A stretch of 40,373 nt of DNA from Alphaproteobacteria bacterium (GCA_025998735.1 BNWJ01000004.1:1-40373); one strand, 5' to 3'; numbered from the stretch's first letter, positions 26,135-36,204 are shown. Numbers and translations: made by a program. The notes: generated by a model from the letters alone, not told the origin.

Positions 26135-27121
26135 TCACGAATCTGGTGTCTCGAGCGCTCTAAGCCTTTGCAACGGTTCCTTTTGAACATCTGGTGACAA
26201 ATCTTTAAAACGTTTTACACCGATACTACTTTTTAGATATGTTTTATACTTTGCATTGTGCGCCAGCTCACGAATCGTAAAGCATCCGTGAAACGCAATC
26301 ACTGTGACAAAGTTAATGTTTATTTTTTCAGATTTTATCATTGTAGACGTCCATCGTTCTCGAAGTTCCTCTGTGTAAATATTGTCACTTTTCCAACGGT
26401 CGCTCCACATTGTTTCAACTGCACATTGGGACGCTGCTCTCGCGGCAATTAAAGATCCCGCCAAACCACATGCGGCACGTCGCTCTTCTTCAGCATCATA
26501 TTCACTCAAAAAAACTGTCTCATCTAAAATAGAATCGACAATCGACTCCGAAAGTTTGCCAAGGATAAACAGACCTGTAATCATTGGTGTAGCGATGTTG
26601 CATAGCGTCGTAGAATATAGGTGTTCCCACTTTTTATAATCCGTACGACTTTGTTCAAGCACTAGCACAACATCGCCTATACCTTCGACACGTACTCTGC
26701 GCCAATGTAGCACTCTTCTACAAGCTTCTTTTTCATCGTCGTAGAAAGATTGGCATCTTTCGTCAGCGATAGTGAGACGTTTTATTCTTTTCGTGCAATC
26801 TTTTCTATACCTTTCACAAAGACCCAGCATACCTTTCGCAAAAAACTGGCCATCACTGATGAGAGAGCTTTCACGACTTTTCGCGAAATAACGATGGTTT
26901 TTCCAAGATAAATGCTCGGCACTCATTCCCATTATGTTTCTTAGTTTGACATTGCCGGCAGATCCATTCCGAACACTAATCAAATGACACCCCCTGAGAA
27001 TTATGTCTCGATTCATCCCGCTGAGTCCATTTACAACATTATAATCTCCCATCGCTTTCAATGACGGTGACAACACAACTCCGCACATAACAAGAGCGGC
27101 AACAATTTTAATTTTACTCAC
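26135..27121 (-). CDS. Exported protein of unknown function, tandem paralogue A
   Basis: I start at the GTG at 27121 because CGGAG lies eight bases upstream; this gives 328 residues with the signal peptide SKIKIVAALVMCGVVLSPSLKA. An in-frame ATG 24 bases earlier is possible. The mature part is Cys- and Arg-rich, mostly helical in appearance, without any domain I recognise. It shares with the protein at 27467-28387 RNIMGMSAEH (RNLIGMCNEH there), a helix IATPMITGLFILGKL (IAVPLIKDLFILDKL) and a terminal GVKRFKDL (GARKFKDL). The leader and signal-peptide sequence is almost identical between the two genes. Probably a secreted accessory factor. Confidence 0.72.
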   Translation of the reverse strand: MSKIKIVAALVMCGVVLSPSLKAMGDYNVVNGLSGMNRDIILRGCHLISVRNGSAGNVKLRNIMGMSAEHLSWKNHRYFAKSRESSLISDGQFFAKGMLGLCERYRKDCTKRIKRLTIADERCQSFYDDEKEACRRVLHWRRVRVEGIGDVVLVLEQSRTDYKKWEHLYSTTLCNIATPMITGLFILGKLSESIVDSILDETVFLSEYDAEEERRAACGLAGSLIAARAASQCAVETMWSDRWKSDNIYTEELRERWTSTMIKSEKININFVTVIAFHGCFTIRELAHNAKYKTYLKSSIGVKRFKDLSPDVQKEPLQRLRALETPDS

Positions 27122-27292
27122 GTTTTTTCTCCGTATAACCATTAGTCCACTAAAGCTCCTAACACACCTGTGCCAAGACAACAAACTAAACATGAACTCC
27201 GTCCGGAGCGTACAACAAAAAAAGGCAAAATGCAATACGCCATTTCGTCTTTTTTGCGATTGTTAACTCACGCAACTATGAAAAATACGTCG
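27060..27292 (-). repeat. Leader and signal-peptide repeat, copy A
   Basis: The sequence from inside the signal peptide to about 165 bases before the GTG matches 28320-28552 closely (nearly identical over the first 130 bases), with the same length between the start codon and the distal GAAAAAT block. It should hold the promoter and ribosome-binding site; TTGCAT near 27232 is a possible -35. Confidence 0.8.
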
Positions 27293-27401
27293 TGCAAAAT
27301 TACGCACGCAGCAGTTGGAAAAGTAGTGTTGCTCCCAGTCGGAAGTGCTGGCGTTTCCCGTCCGAGGCAATGAGATAATTTTAGGCACACTTATAAACAA
27401 A

Positions 27402-27418
27402 GGGCACCACTGGTGCCC
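27402..27418 (-). terminator. Rho-independent terminator of the paralogue B gene
   Basis: Perfect palindrome GGGCACCACTGGTGCCC; on the minus strand it is followed by TTTGTTTAT. It lies about 50 bases after the stop of the gene at 27467. Confidence 0.75.
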
Positions 27419-27466
27419 TAAGGAGAGATTTGCGACAAAGATCTCACGCGCAAAAGCGAAGCACGC

Positions 27467-28387
27467 TTAGTGCGGGCCCCTTTCAAGAGCAATCCGCGCA
27501 ATGGCTTCATCTTTCTTCCACTTAGGTAAATCTTTGAACTTTCTTGCGCCGATACTGTCTAGAAACGGCTCATTCGCATCATCTGGATTCATATCACGAA
27601 TCGTTTCGTAACCATCCGGCCAACATGGCCAGACATGATTGACATCAAGACCACCACGTTCGCGCATTAGACGCGTTAATTCCCAACGCGTTTCGTTTGT
27701 GAAAATCTGGTCTGTAGCAAAGTACGGGTCCCAAAAATAATGCAATGCGTCATAATCCGCCACTCTCCTTTCAATTAGAAATCTGACCACATCTAGACCT
27801 GCACGTCTCTCCGCTACGGGGCGCATTCTATCAACCAAAGCGCCAGCGGCTGCCTGCAAAATTTCACAGGCACAGTCGTTGCCAAGTTTGTCAAGTATGA
27901 ACAAATCTTTAATAAGAGGCACAGCAATGTCAGACACTGCGGCAGAAAATACATTATTAAGCGCATGCTGGTTACAAAAACACATCCGGCCGATTTCGTC
28001 AAAGCGGGCGGCCAGCACAGCATTCCAATGGTTGGCGTACTCAGGTCCGGCAGCGCCGCCAGCATATGGGGCCACCACAGGAGCTGGCTGCGCCGATAGC
28101 ATACGGGCCGCCAAAATCGGACGGCACCTGTGAACATTTGCAGCCATCCGTTTGCGGCCTATCAAGAAAGCGCCATGGGTTATATGCTGAAAATGCTCAT
28201 TGCACATTCCGATCAGGTTTCTGATGTTGTCATTCTCTTTAGAGCCGTGGCAATCACGCCCAATCAAATCACATAGCTTGAGAACTGTATATTTCGGAAT
28301 AGGGTTCCCATCTTCCATAGCTTCCAACGACGGCGACAACACAACTCCGCACAAAACAAGAGCGGCAACAATTTTAATTTTACTCAC
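27467..28387 (-). CDS. Exported protein of unknown function, tandem paralogue B
   Basis: Starting at the GTG at 28387 (CGGAG eight bases upstream) gives 306 residues with signal peptide SKIKIVAALVLCGVVLSPSLEA, one to two residues different from paralogue A. The mature protein has a central Ala/Pro-rich stretch (about residues 85-105) and helical segments with the shared motifs listed for the neighbour, but overall similarity is low. No catalytic motif is recognised. The gene has its own terminator. The pair looks like an old duplication whose 5' parts have been kept alike. Confidence 0.72.
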   Translation of the reverse strand: MSKIKIVAALVLCGVVLSPSLEAMEDGNPIPKYTVLKLCDLIGRDCHGSKENDNIRNLIGMCNEHFQHITHGAFLIGRKRMAANVHRCRPILAARMLSAQPAPVVAPYAGGAAGPEYANHWNAVLAARFDEIGRMCFCNQHALNNVFSAAVSDIAVPLIKDLFILDKLGNDCACEILQAAAGALVDRMRPVAERRAGLDVVRFLIERRVADYDALHYFWDPYFATDQIFTNETRWELTRLMRERGGLDVNHVWPCWPDGYETIRDMNPDDANEPFLDSIGARKFKDLPKWKKDEAIARIALERGPH

Positions 28388-28552
28388 GTTTTTTCTCCGT
28401 ATAACCATTAGTCCACCAAGGCTCCAGACACACCTGTGCCAAGACAACAAACCATAACGCGGACTTCGCCTATGTATACAACAAGAGGAAGCGTAATGCA
28501 ATACGCCATTTCGTCTTTCTTGTTGTCGTTAACTCACTCAACTATGAAAAAT
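28320..28552 (-). repeat. Leader and signal-peptide repeat, copy B
   Basis: Counterpart of 27060-27292. A possible promoter is TTGCAT followed after 17 bases by TATACA, read on the minus strand about 28498-28470. Identity with copy A includes the non-coding part, so it is not explained by protein constraint. Confidence 0.75.
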
Positions 28553-29063
28553 GCACACGGATTTCTGCGTTGGTAAGTGCCGCACTGGCATTACTTTAAA
28601 AATGCCTGTGATGTAATCACTCATACAGAGGCCATGAAAGAGACCGCTGATTTGTTTCTTCACACTTTTTTGCATTTTCCACAAGACCATTGCGTCCACC
28701 TTCAATGTAGAGCAGAGCCGCTTAAAAAGCGCATCAACCTTTTCCGTAATGCTATGAAATTGCCATAAAACATTCTAATCGCGATTTTACTATAGTATGG
28801 CTTGTTCCATAAATATTTAGATTATGATTAACTAAAGGCATAGCAGTTAACAGAAAATTTACAATCTTGGTGCATTATAGCATATGATATAGTAAATTCT
28901 TGGCAGGATATACTGTGATGGTAGAAGTCGCCAAAAGGCTTTCATTTGAGGGTTCGACATTTTACAACTGTTTGAAGTTGTGTTTGTTGGGCGTTTTGTG
29001 ATACCTTGATCTGTTCGTTTTTTGCCATGTGTAATTTGGTGTGTGTCGCTATGGAGCATTGGA
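28553..29063. other. Intergenic region before secA
   Basis: No convincing gene. A 63-codon frame starting with GTG at 28577 has no ribosome-binding site and no recognisable feature. The region should contain the secA promoter and the start of the divergent leader. Confidence 0.5.
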
Positions 29064-31778
29064 ATGTTTGAGAGTTTTTTGAAGTCGGTTTTTGGTTCCC
29101 ACAACGATAGAGTTGTAAAAAAATATTTGAAGATTACGGAAGAGATAAATGCTCTGGAGGGGTCCATTGTACCTTTGTCTGACGAGCAGTTGCGTGAAAA
29201 AACCGTTGAGTTTAGAGCGCGTCTAGCCGGGAACGAAACTCTCGACGATATTCTTCCAGAGGCATTTGCCGTCGTCAGAGAGGCCTCCAAGAGAGCGCTT
29301 GGTCTTCGTCCATTCGATGTGCAGATGGTGGGAGCGTTGGTGCTTCATAATGGAATGGTTGCTGAAATGAAAACCGGAGAGGGAAAGACCCTCGTGGCAT
29401 CAATGGCGGTTTATCTGAACGCTCTGGAAGAAAAGGGAGTTCACGTCGTTACGGTTAATGATTATCTTGCTCGACGCGATGCCGAGTGGATGGGAAAAAT
29501 CTATAGATTCCTGGGACTTACGGTTGGTATCATTGTGCATGGTCTAACGGATTACCAGCGAAAAGAGCAGTACGCCTGCGATGTCACCTACGCCACCAAC
29601 AACGAGCTGGGATTCGATTATCTGCGGGATAATATGAAGTTCTATTCTTCTGAATTGGTAATGCGTCCATTTAATTATGCCATCGTTGACGAGGTCGACA
29701 GCATATTGATCGACGAAGCGCGTACTCCACTGATTATATCTGGTGCAGCCGAAGATTCTGCAGATTTATATGTGCGAGTCGATTCCATCATTCCGAAATT
29801 ATTTAAAGAGGATTACGAAATTGACGAAAAGCACAGGGGAGTAACTCTGACGGAAGCGGGAAATGAGCACATCGAGAATCTTCTGTACGAGGTGGGACTT
29901 CTGCAAACGCACAATCTCTACGACATACAAAATATAACCATCGTGCATCATGCGAATCAGGCTCTTAAGGCTCATCATTTGTTCAAAAAAGACGTGGATT
30001 ACATCGTAAAAAATGGAAAAGTCATAATAATCGACGAATTTACCGGAAGAATGATGGAGGGGCGCCGCTATTCGGACGGACTGCATCAGGCCATAGAAGC
30101 CAAAGAAAAAGTGCATGTGGAAATGGAAAATCAGACGCTGGCTTCCATTACGTTTCAAAACTTCTTTAGAATGTACAAGAAATTGTCCGGTATGACGGGA
30201 ACGGCCGAAACCGAAGCTCAGGAGTTATCGGAAATTTATAACGTAGAGACAGTCGTTATTCCCACAAATGTTCCGGTGGCTCGACAGGATCTTGATGACG
30301 AGGTCTACCGAACTGCCGAGGAAAAATACAGCGCCATTGTTGCTCTGGTTAGGGAGTGTAACGCTCGGAAGCAGCCGGTTTTGGTCGGTACCGTCAGCAT
30401 AGAGAAGTCGGAAGTTATTTCGGCAATTCTTGAGCGAGAAGGGATTCAGCATAGCGTTCTAAACGCCAGATATCACGATGTGGAAGCTCAAATCATCGCC
30501 GATGCCGGAAAATCTGGCGCCGTCACCATCGCTACCAACATGGCTGGTCGAGGCACCGACATAAAATTGGGCGGAAATCTTGAGGCAAGATTGGCTAGAG
30601 AATTAATGGGCGTTGAAAGTGCGGAATTGAGAGAAAAAATCCAAAAAAATGCCGAAGAAGAAATCACCAAAGACTTCGAAGTCGTGAAAGCGGCTGGAGG
30701 TCTATATGTCGTTGGTACAGAACGCCACGAAAGCAGAAGAATAGATAACCAGCTGCGTGGTAGATCTGGACGTCAGGGAGATCCGGGCGCATCGAAGTTT
30801 TTCCTATCGCTGGAAGATGATCTGATGCGTATTTTTGGTGCAGAAAAACTAGATTCCATGCTCATAAAACTTGGAATAGAAAAAGGCGAGGCAATTACGC
30901 ATCCGTGGGTAAATAAGGCTCTGGAAAAGGCTCAGATGAGGGTGGAGGCCAGAAACTACGATATCCGCAAGCATTTGCTTAAGTTCGATGACGTAATGAA
31001 CGACCAGAGAAAGGTCATTTATGGCCAGAGATATGAGCTCATGGATGAAAACACCGATCTGGCAGATAGCATAAATGAGATGCGTCTGGAGGTCATAAAA
31101 AAGATAATTTACGGTTTTGTTCCGGATAATACACCGTATGAGTTCTGGGAGCGCCATCTTATTAACGAAAGAATCGCCGAGTTTTTTGGAAATGACGTAT
31201 CTCTAAAGGACGACGACAATCTCTCCAGAGACAATGCTATCGAAGTGATATTCGAGCAGGTCATCAAGAAAATGCAGGACAAAGAGAACCTCTATACTCC
31301 TCATATGATGAGATATATGGAAAGAACGGTTTTGCTGCGAATGATAGATCAATACTGGAAGGATCATCTGCTTAATTTGGACAGAGTTCGTCAGGGAATT
31401 AATTTGAGAGCGTATGCTCAGCGGGATCCTCTGAACGAGTACAAGCAGGAAGCCTTTTCCCTGTTTGAAAGAATGTGTAGCACCGTAAGAGAAGAGGCCG
31501 TTAAGGCTCTGTCGTTGTTCGAACTATCCGGCTTAAGCAGAGAAGAGGAATTGAGTGACCTCCTGTTGGGCGGCGGCGATTTTGGTGAGTTGAATGAGTT
31601 AAGTGGGCTAAATGGATTAAGTGAATTAAATGGATTTGACAATGGTTCTCAGTCGTTTTTGGAAGATACTCCGAAAGCAAAAGAAAGTCGCGATGATATA
31701 TTCGCAATTTCGAGAAACGCCGATTGTCCATGCGGAAGTGGCCTTAGATATAAGAATTGCTGTGGTAAATTGAAGTAG
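29064..31778 (+). CDS. secA: Preprotein translocase ATPase SecA
   Basis: The 904-residue motor of Sec export is complete: N-terminal MFESFLKSVFGSHNDRVVKK, Walker A MKTGEGKT near residue 105, DEAD-like VDEVDSILIDEAR, the helicase motif NMAGRGTDIKLGG, GRSGRQGDPG, the scaffold and wing domains, and a zinc-binding tail CPCGSGLRYKNCCGK. The start at 29064 follows GGAG by seven bases and matches the family. A leucine/asparagine-rich near-repeat (GELNELSGLNGLSELNGF) sits in the flexible C-terminal linker at 31585-31638. It drives export of the many signal-peptide proteins encoded in this window. Confidence 0.98.
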   Translation: MFESFLKSVFGSHNDRVVKKYLKITEEINALEGSIVPLSDEQLREKTVEFRARLAGNETLDDILPEAFAVVREASKRALGLRPFDVQMVGALVLHNGMVAEMKTGEGKTLVASMAVYLNALEEKGVHVVTVNDYLARRDAEWMGKIYRFLGLTVGIIVHGLTDYQRKEQYACDVTYATNNELGFDYLRDNMKFYSSELVMRPFNYAIVDEVDSILIDEARTPLIISGAAEDSADLYVRVDSIIPKLFKEDYEIDEKHRGVTLTEAGNEHIENLLYEVGLLQTHNLYDIQNITIVHHANQALKAHHLFKKDVDYIVKNGKVIIIDEFTGRMMEGRRYSDGLHQAIEAKEKVHVEMENQTLASITFQNFFRMYKKLSGMTGTAETEAQELSEIYNVETVVIPTNVPVARQDLDDEVYRTAEEKYSAIVALVRECNARKQPVLVGTVSIEKSEVISAILEREGIQHSVLNARYHDVEAQIIADAGKSGAVTIATNMAGRGTDIKLGGNLEARLARELMGVESAELREKIQKNAEEEITKDFEVVKAAGGLYVVGTERHESRRIDNQLRGRSGRQGDPGASKFFLSLEDDLMRIFGAEKLDSMLIKLGIEKGEAITHPWVNKALEKAQMRVEARNYDIRKHLLKFDDVMNDQRKVIYGQRYELMDENTDLADSINEMRLEVIKKIIYGFVPDNTPYEFWERHLINERIAEFFGNDVSLKDDDNLSRDNAIEVIFEQVIKKMQDKENLYTPHMMRYMERTVLLRMIDQYWKDHLLNLDRVRQGINLRAYAQRDPLNEYKQEAFSLFERMCSTVREEAVKALSLFELSGLSREEELSDLLLGGGDFGELNELSGLNGLSELNGFDNGSQSFLEDTPKAKESRDDIFAISRNADCPCGSGLRYKNCCGKLK

Positions 31779-32074
31779 TATAAACCTCATCTGTCAATGA
31801 TGATGGGGGGAATGATGGGGTGCTTTTTTGTATGACGAATGGTGTTGCAAGTATAATCAGCATACCCATCAGCCGGAAGCGGAGCAGAAAGCTTGGACCG
31901 TCATTCTTGCAAGCGTAGCGCAGCGAAAATCCAGTGGTTTTTGCGCATTTTCTTCGCGAAGATTTTTTATAGAACTTAACGTATTATTAACTTTGTTGTA
32001 ATATACTTTTACCTAGATTGCGACAAAGTGGTTTGTTGTGGTTGAAAATTTTATTAACGGAGAGGAAATGAAAA

Positions 32075-33178
32075 ATGAATAAGTTGATGCTCTGTCTTTT
32101 GGCTTTTTGTCTGTTGGGGATGGTTGAAACAGCAAAAACTGAAGAAATAATAAATAGATATGGCACAATGAGACCCTCATCTATGTACGCTAAAGTGGAA
32201 ATCTCAGATGGAGCAGTGCAAATCAATCGTGATACATTGTTGCGTATTAAAAGCAAAACAGGAAAGAAAGTTCTTTTTGTTGGTTTTGATCAATTAGGAG
32301 CATACAGCGGTAATCTCAAAGCAGAAGGTGGAGAGATATACTCGGACACTGAAGGCTTTGAAGGCACCGCTTTCATGAGTATGCCAAATTCAGACCATTT
32401 GGCATCTCTTCAAAAAAAAGAAGAAGATGCAAATGTGAAGTACAACCATCTTTTTGCCGACTTCGAAGATTTGGGACATTGGTTGCCGGATTTGGCTAGT
32501 AATAAATTCGATGTGATTGTATTAGGAGGCGCTACAGCTGAGTACTGTCGTACAGACAAAGCTCTAAGGGATCTCTTTGGTATGCTAAATGACGGCAGCG
32601 CTATCATAATGCCTCAAAGCTGTACATCCGGCATTTTTAACCTGCCGCATGATTGGTTGGTAAAAGAATGGGGGCAAATAGGAGACAAAAAACCTGGCAG
32701 CTATTGGAAAGCCGGGATATATAAGAACATTGAGCAAATTAAGACTGTTTGTTTAGATGAATATGAGAGGAATTATTTGAGGACAATGGCACATTATTTT
32801 GGTCCTGCTTTGTCCAATAAGCTTATCTATCCATTTGATGCTTATATTGGCTGTTTGTGTGACGATAACATTGTTATTTTTCCTACGCGCGGCGCTGTTG
32901 TTATCCCGAGGCACTTTCCTGATTTATTAAGGGAAATAATTACGCATGATGGAAAAGGTGCGGAAGTTTCAGTTGTGTGCTTTGATTCCAAATCTAATGT
33001 GGAAGCAGAGGTCATGGATGAGATTTGCAAAACAGACAGATGCCGACACCTCATAAGCTTTATTCAGCTGCCAGCAGGAAGAATCGATGGCCTAAATGGC
33101 GCCCAATGGAAATTCTATCGAGAAAATTCATTTAAGGATGGTTGTGCGATTGTAATAAAGAAGGTTCCATCCAAGTAA
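32075..33178 (+). CDS. Exported protein with methyltransferase-like core, relative of 3530-4531
   Basis: The 367-residue product has a signal peptide (LMLCLLAFCLLGMVETAKT) and a Rossmann-like body: VLFVGFDQLG near residue 70 in the position of methyltransferase motif I, then FADFEDL, FDVIVLGGATAEYC and MLNDGSAIIMP in the positions of motifs III-V. The glycine pattern GxDxxG is not a standard SAM loop. Compared with the protein at 3530 the same elements occur in the same order, and the C-terminus is alike. GAGAGGAA precedes the start; the first ATG at 32068 is out of frame and stops at once. It stands between secA and msbA. The preceding 31779-32074 stretch shows no gene. Function unknown; secretion suggests an envelope or host-facing role. 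Confidence 0.75.
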   Translation: MNKLMLCLLAFCLLGMVETAKTEEIINRYGTMRPSSMYAKVEISDGAVQINRDTLLRIKSKTGKKVLFVGFDQLGAYSGNLKAEGGEIYSDTEGFEGTAFMSMPNSDHLASLQKKEEDANVKYNHLFADFEDLGHWLPDLASNKFDVIVLGGATAEYCRTDKALRDLFGMLNDGSAIIMPQSCTSGIFNLPHDWLVKEWGQIGDKKPGSYWKAGIYKNIEQIKTVCLDEYERNYLRTMAHYFGPALSNKLIYPFDAYIGCLCDDNIVIFPTRGAVVIPRHFPDLLREIITHDGKGAEVSVVCFDSKSNVEAEVMDEICKTDRCRHLISFIQLPAGRIDGLNGAQWKFYRENSFKDGCAIVIKKVPSK

Positions 33179-33315
33179 ATGTGCTTTTGACGCGTCAGCG
33201 TATGTCGGTGCGCCTTTCAGGCCGCTGGCAGGCAGTGTTGCCTCATATTGTATCAATTGCCCTAACATTACAGCTGATTTTGTGATAACGTTAACTATTG
33301 TTAAATGAAATTGAT

Positions 33316-35082
33316 ATGCTTGATAAAATAAAACGTTGGCTAAGTGGTTCCCACATTGTAATGGACTACAAAGACATATACCCATACATAGAACCGTACA
33401 AAATCAGAGCATTGTTGGCGGTTTTGATCACGTTTCCGGTTGGAATGATGGACGCCATAATCGCATGGTCGTTGAAACCGTATATGGATGTGGTCATGAT
33501 AGAGAAGAATCTGTCTGCCAGTTCCTACATACCACTGTTGATAATATTTTTCAGTTTGCTGCAGAGTGGATTCAACTACTCTGCCACCTATCTAAACGCC
33601 TGGGTTGGTGCAAAAATAAGCAGTAGCCTCAAATACAGTCTATTCAAAAGATTAATGAGATACGAGGCCACATTTTTCGACAGAAACACGTCCGGTAACA
33701 TTCAGATGCGCTTTAACTCGGACGTAGACTCCGCCTGCACAGGCCTTCTAAATAACATGAAATTATTTACCACACGAATTTTCTCTTCTATATCACTCAT
33801 CTCCGTACTGCTAATTAACTCGTGGCAATTGGCAGTTGTAGCTATGGTTGTACTGGCGGGAGCGCTGTATCCACTGACGACAATAAGAAAACGCATAAAA
33901 AGCATTCTGGGAAAGACTGTGTTTTCCGGAGCTGCCATAATGACCCACTATGTTGAGGCATTTAATGGAAATCGCATAATCGCCTCCTATAATCTCTACG
34001 ATCGATTGCAGAAGAAATTTTCAGATACATTGGCGAGTGTGTTTACGCTCAGCATGAAGATGATCCAGAGAACTGGTATTTTATCGCCCATGATGCATTT
34101 CATAATTTCCATTGGAATAGCCGCTGTAATTTGGCTTGGAAGTTATCTCGTTGCACACAATGACCTAACTCCTGGAGGATTTGTGTCGTTCATAACTGCG
34201 CTTCTGCTGCTATATCAGCCGATAAAATCCATTGGAAACGATTATAATGCCATGCAGGTGTCTCTAATGGCAATGGAGCGCGTATTTACACTACTAAATG
34301 AATCTGCGTCGATTGTGGATAGTCCATCGGCCAAGAAATTGGAATTCATAAAAGACAGTATCTGCTATAAAAATGTTTGTTTTGAATATGCAAAAGGTAA
34401 GCCAGTACTGAAGAACATTAATCTGGAGATAAAAGTTGGCGAAACCACAGCATTGGTGGGAAATTCCGGCGGAGGCAAGACCACGTTGGTAAATTTACTG
34501 CCGAGATTCTATGATATTAAGTCCGGAAAAATACTCATAGATGGCCATGACATACGAGATATTGAGCTGGATTCACTTCGAGACCAAATCGCCATAGTTT
34601 TTCAGGATAACTTTTTGTTTGCCGGAACCATCCGAGAAAATATTATGGTCGGAAAAGAAAATGCCACGGAAGATGAGCTGAAACAAGCCATAGAATCATC
34701 GTGTCTAACCGAGTTCATCGCATCGCTTGATCTTGGCGTTGATACGGAAATAGGAGAGCGTGGCGTTCTGCTATCCGGCGGTCAAAAACAGCGAGTAGCC
34801 ATTGCTCGGGCATTTCTGAAAAATGCAACAATTGTAATACTGGACGAGGCGACATCGGCGCTGGATAACAAGTCCGAAGCCATTGTGCAGGAGGCCATCG
34901 AGAATCTCATGAAGGATAGAACTGTCTTCGTTATTGCCCACCGACTATCCACAGTCCGAAATGCCGACAAGATAGTAGTCGTTAATCACGGAAAAATTAT
35001 AGAAATTGGCTCGCACGAGGAACTAATCAACAAAAAAGGCAGCGAATACGCTTCTTTGTATTACACGCAATTGTCGAGTTGA
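33316..35082 (+). CDS. msbA: Lipid A exporter / ABC half-transporter MsbA
   Basis: The 588-residue half-transporter has an N-terminal membrane domain of six helices (about residues 25-310) and a C-terminal ATPase with Walker A GNSGGGKTT, Q-loop VFQDNFLFAG, signature LSGGQKQR, Walker B IVILDEATSALD and H-loop IAHRLS. It most resembles MsbA-type lipid flippases of alphaproteobacteria; other export substrates are possible. I start at the ATG at 33316; no clear ribosome-binding site is present, and a TTG at 33298 is an alternative. Its last 40 codons recur in diverged form at 36205-36327. Confidence 0.9.
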   Translation: MLDKIKRWLSGSHIVMDYKDIYPYIEPYKIRALLAVLITFPVGMMDAIIAWSLKPYMDVVMIEKNLSASSYIPLLIIFFSLLQSGFNYSATYLNAWVGAKISSSLKYSLFKRLMRYEATFFDRNTSGNIQMRFNSDVDSACTGLLNNMKLFTTRIFSSISLISVLLINSWQLAVVAMVVLAGALYPLTTIRKRIKSILGKTVFSGAAIMTHYVEAFNGNRIIASYNLYDRLQKKFSDTLASVFTLSMKMIQRTGILSPMMHFIISIGIAAVIWLGSYLVAHNDLTPGGFVSFITALLLLYQPIKSIGNDYNAMQVSLMAMERVFTLLNESASIVDSPSAKKLEFIKDSICYKNVCFEYAKGKPVLKNINLEIKVGETTALVGNSGGGKTTLVNLLPRFYDIKSGKILIDGHDIRDIELDSLRDQIAIVFQDNFLFAGTIRENIMVGKENATEDELKQAIESSCLTEFIASLDLGVDTEIGERGVLLSGGQKQRVAIARAFLKNATIVILDEATSALDNKSEAIVQEAIENLMKDRTVFVIAHRLSTVRNADKIVVVNHGKIIEIGSHEELINKKGSEYASLYYTQLSS

Positions 35083-35171
35083 ATATGTGACTCTATTCCT
35101 GAAAAAATATAGACTCAAGGGTGGAGCAAAACATGGGCATAAAAATTTTTCAATAAAAGCGCATAAAAGCA

Positions 35172-35200
35172 TTGACAGCTTTCCCGAGGTGTGATATTGT
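35172..35200 (+). promoter_or_regulatory. Promoter of the ankyrin gene
   Basis: TTGACA at 35172-35177, a 17-base spacer and TATTGT at 35195-35200 (4 of 6), 32 bases before the start codon. The accessory gene thus has its own promoter independent of msbA. Confidence 0.6.
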
Positions 35201-35232
35201 TTTTGTATAAGGTTTTAAATACGGAGGGAATA

Positions 35233-36102
35233 ATGAATAAAACCATTTGTGCAATAAAAGGAGCTATATGCATGCTGTCAATGGTGGCAGTTGCGTTGTT
35301 GAGTGCGGCAGATAAGGCTAAACTTAACGAAGAGCTCTTCGCAGCAATTCGGGGGAAGGATTCAGATGCCGTGCAACAGCTACTGGAGAGAGGCGCAGAG
35401 GCAACTGCAATAGACAGCAGCTGGACCAAATATGGACTCCGCTGGACAGCGCTTCATATTGCGGTGATGGGTAGCAGCAGTCAAATTATCGCGTCTCTCA
35501 TATCAAGAGGAGCCAATGTTAATGAGAAAAACCACAACCTCGCTACGCCATTGCATCTTGTTAGACGCCCGGAATATGTCCCGTTTCTTCTCGGCGTTCC
35601 AGGTGTTCTAGTAAATGAAAAAGATAAGGATGGAATTACCCCATTGGTTTATTATGCAGGATGTGGCAATTTGGGCATCGTAAACGCTCTTCTGGCCGAT
35701 GACAGAGTTATAGCACTCGTAAACACGCCAGACGAAAATGGTCGGACACCATTGCACTATGCAGCAAAAGAAGGAAAACACGAAGTCGTCAATGCTCTTC
35801 TAGCAAGCGGGGCTGACGCAGACACAGTGGATGTTAATAACCAAACAGCTTTTGATTTAGCATCGGCGAAATACAAAGAATATGGTGGCAAAGTAGAGGA
35901 ACTCCATGCTATTAGAAATGCGCCCGGTTATACACGAGAAGGATACGCTGCCGCGCATGACATCAACGCTTATGGTCCGCAGCATGCAGCCTTTGGTCTT
36001 AATGTTGGTGCGTCAGAATACCAACACGATCAGAGCCGCAGGGCTGCGACATATAAAGCCGTTATAGATATTCTTGAACCAATCACTCACAAGCCTTCAT
36101 AA
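35233..36102 (+). CDS. Exported ankyrin-repeat protein
   Basis: The 289-residue protein has a signal peptide (residues about 5-25, cleavage near LLSAADK) and five ankyrin units between residues 30 and 215: a clear TALHIAVMGSSSQIIASLIS, TPLHLVRRPEYVPFLL, TPLVYYAGCGNLGIVNALL and TPLHYAAKEGKHEVVNALLAS. The C-terminal 75 residues are of no known fold. Ankyrin proteins bind other proteins and are frequent host-interaction factors in intracellular bacteria; the signal peptide points to Sec export first. GGAGGG precedes the start. It lies between msbA and a second copy of the msbA tail, with its own promoter and terminator. Confidence 0.9.
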   Translation: MNKTICAIKGAICMLSMVAVALLSAADKAKLNEELFAAIRGKDSDAVQQLLERGAEATAIDSSWTKYGLRWTALHIAVMGSSSQIIASLISRGANVNEKNHNLATPLHLVRRPEYVPFLLGVPGVLVNEKDKDGITPLVYYAGCGNLGIVNALLADDRVIALVNTPDENGRTPLHYAAKEGKHEVVNALLASGADADTVDVNNQTAFDLASAKYKEYGGKVEELHAIRNAPGYTREGYAAAHDINAYGPQHAAFGLNVGASEYQHDQSRRAATYKAVIDILEPITHKPS

Positions 36103-36122
36103 GGCAAGAGAGTTGTTGGAGA

Positions 36123-36150
36123 ACGGTCTCTTGTTTAGAGGCCGTCCTTT
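36123..36150 (+). terminator. Rho-independent terminator of the ankyrin gene
   Basis: ACGGTCTCT pairs with AGAGGCCGT (one G-U) around a five-base loop, followed by CCTTT. Confidence 0.65.
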
Positions 36151-36204
36151 CGTGTAACCAAGCTCTTCCTTGAAAACACAGTGTTTCCAGACACGCCGCC
36201 TTGC

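Noticed and set aside
28577..28768. 63-codon frame upstream of secA
   Set aside because: GTG start without ribosome-binding site, no recognisable motif; probably chance.
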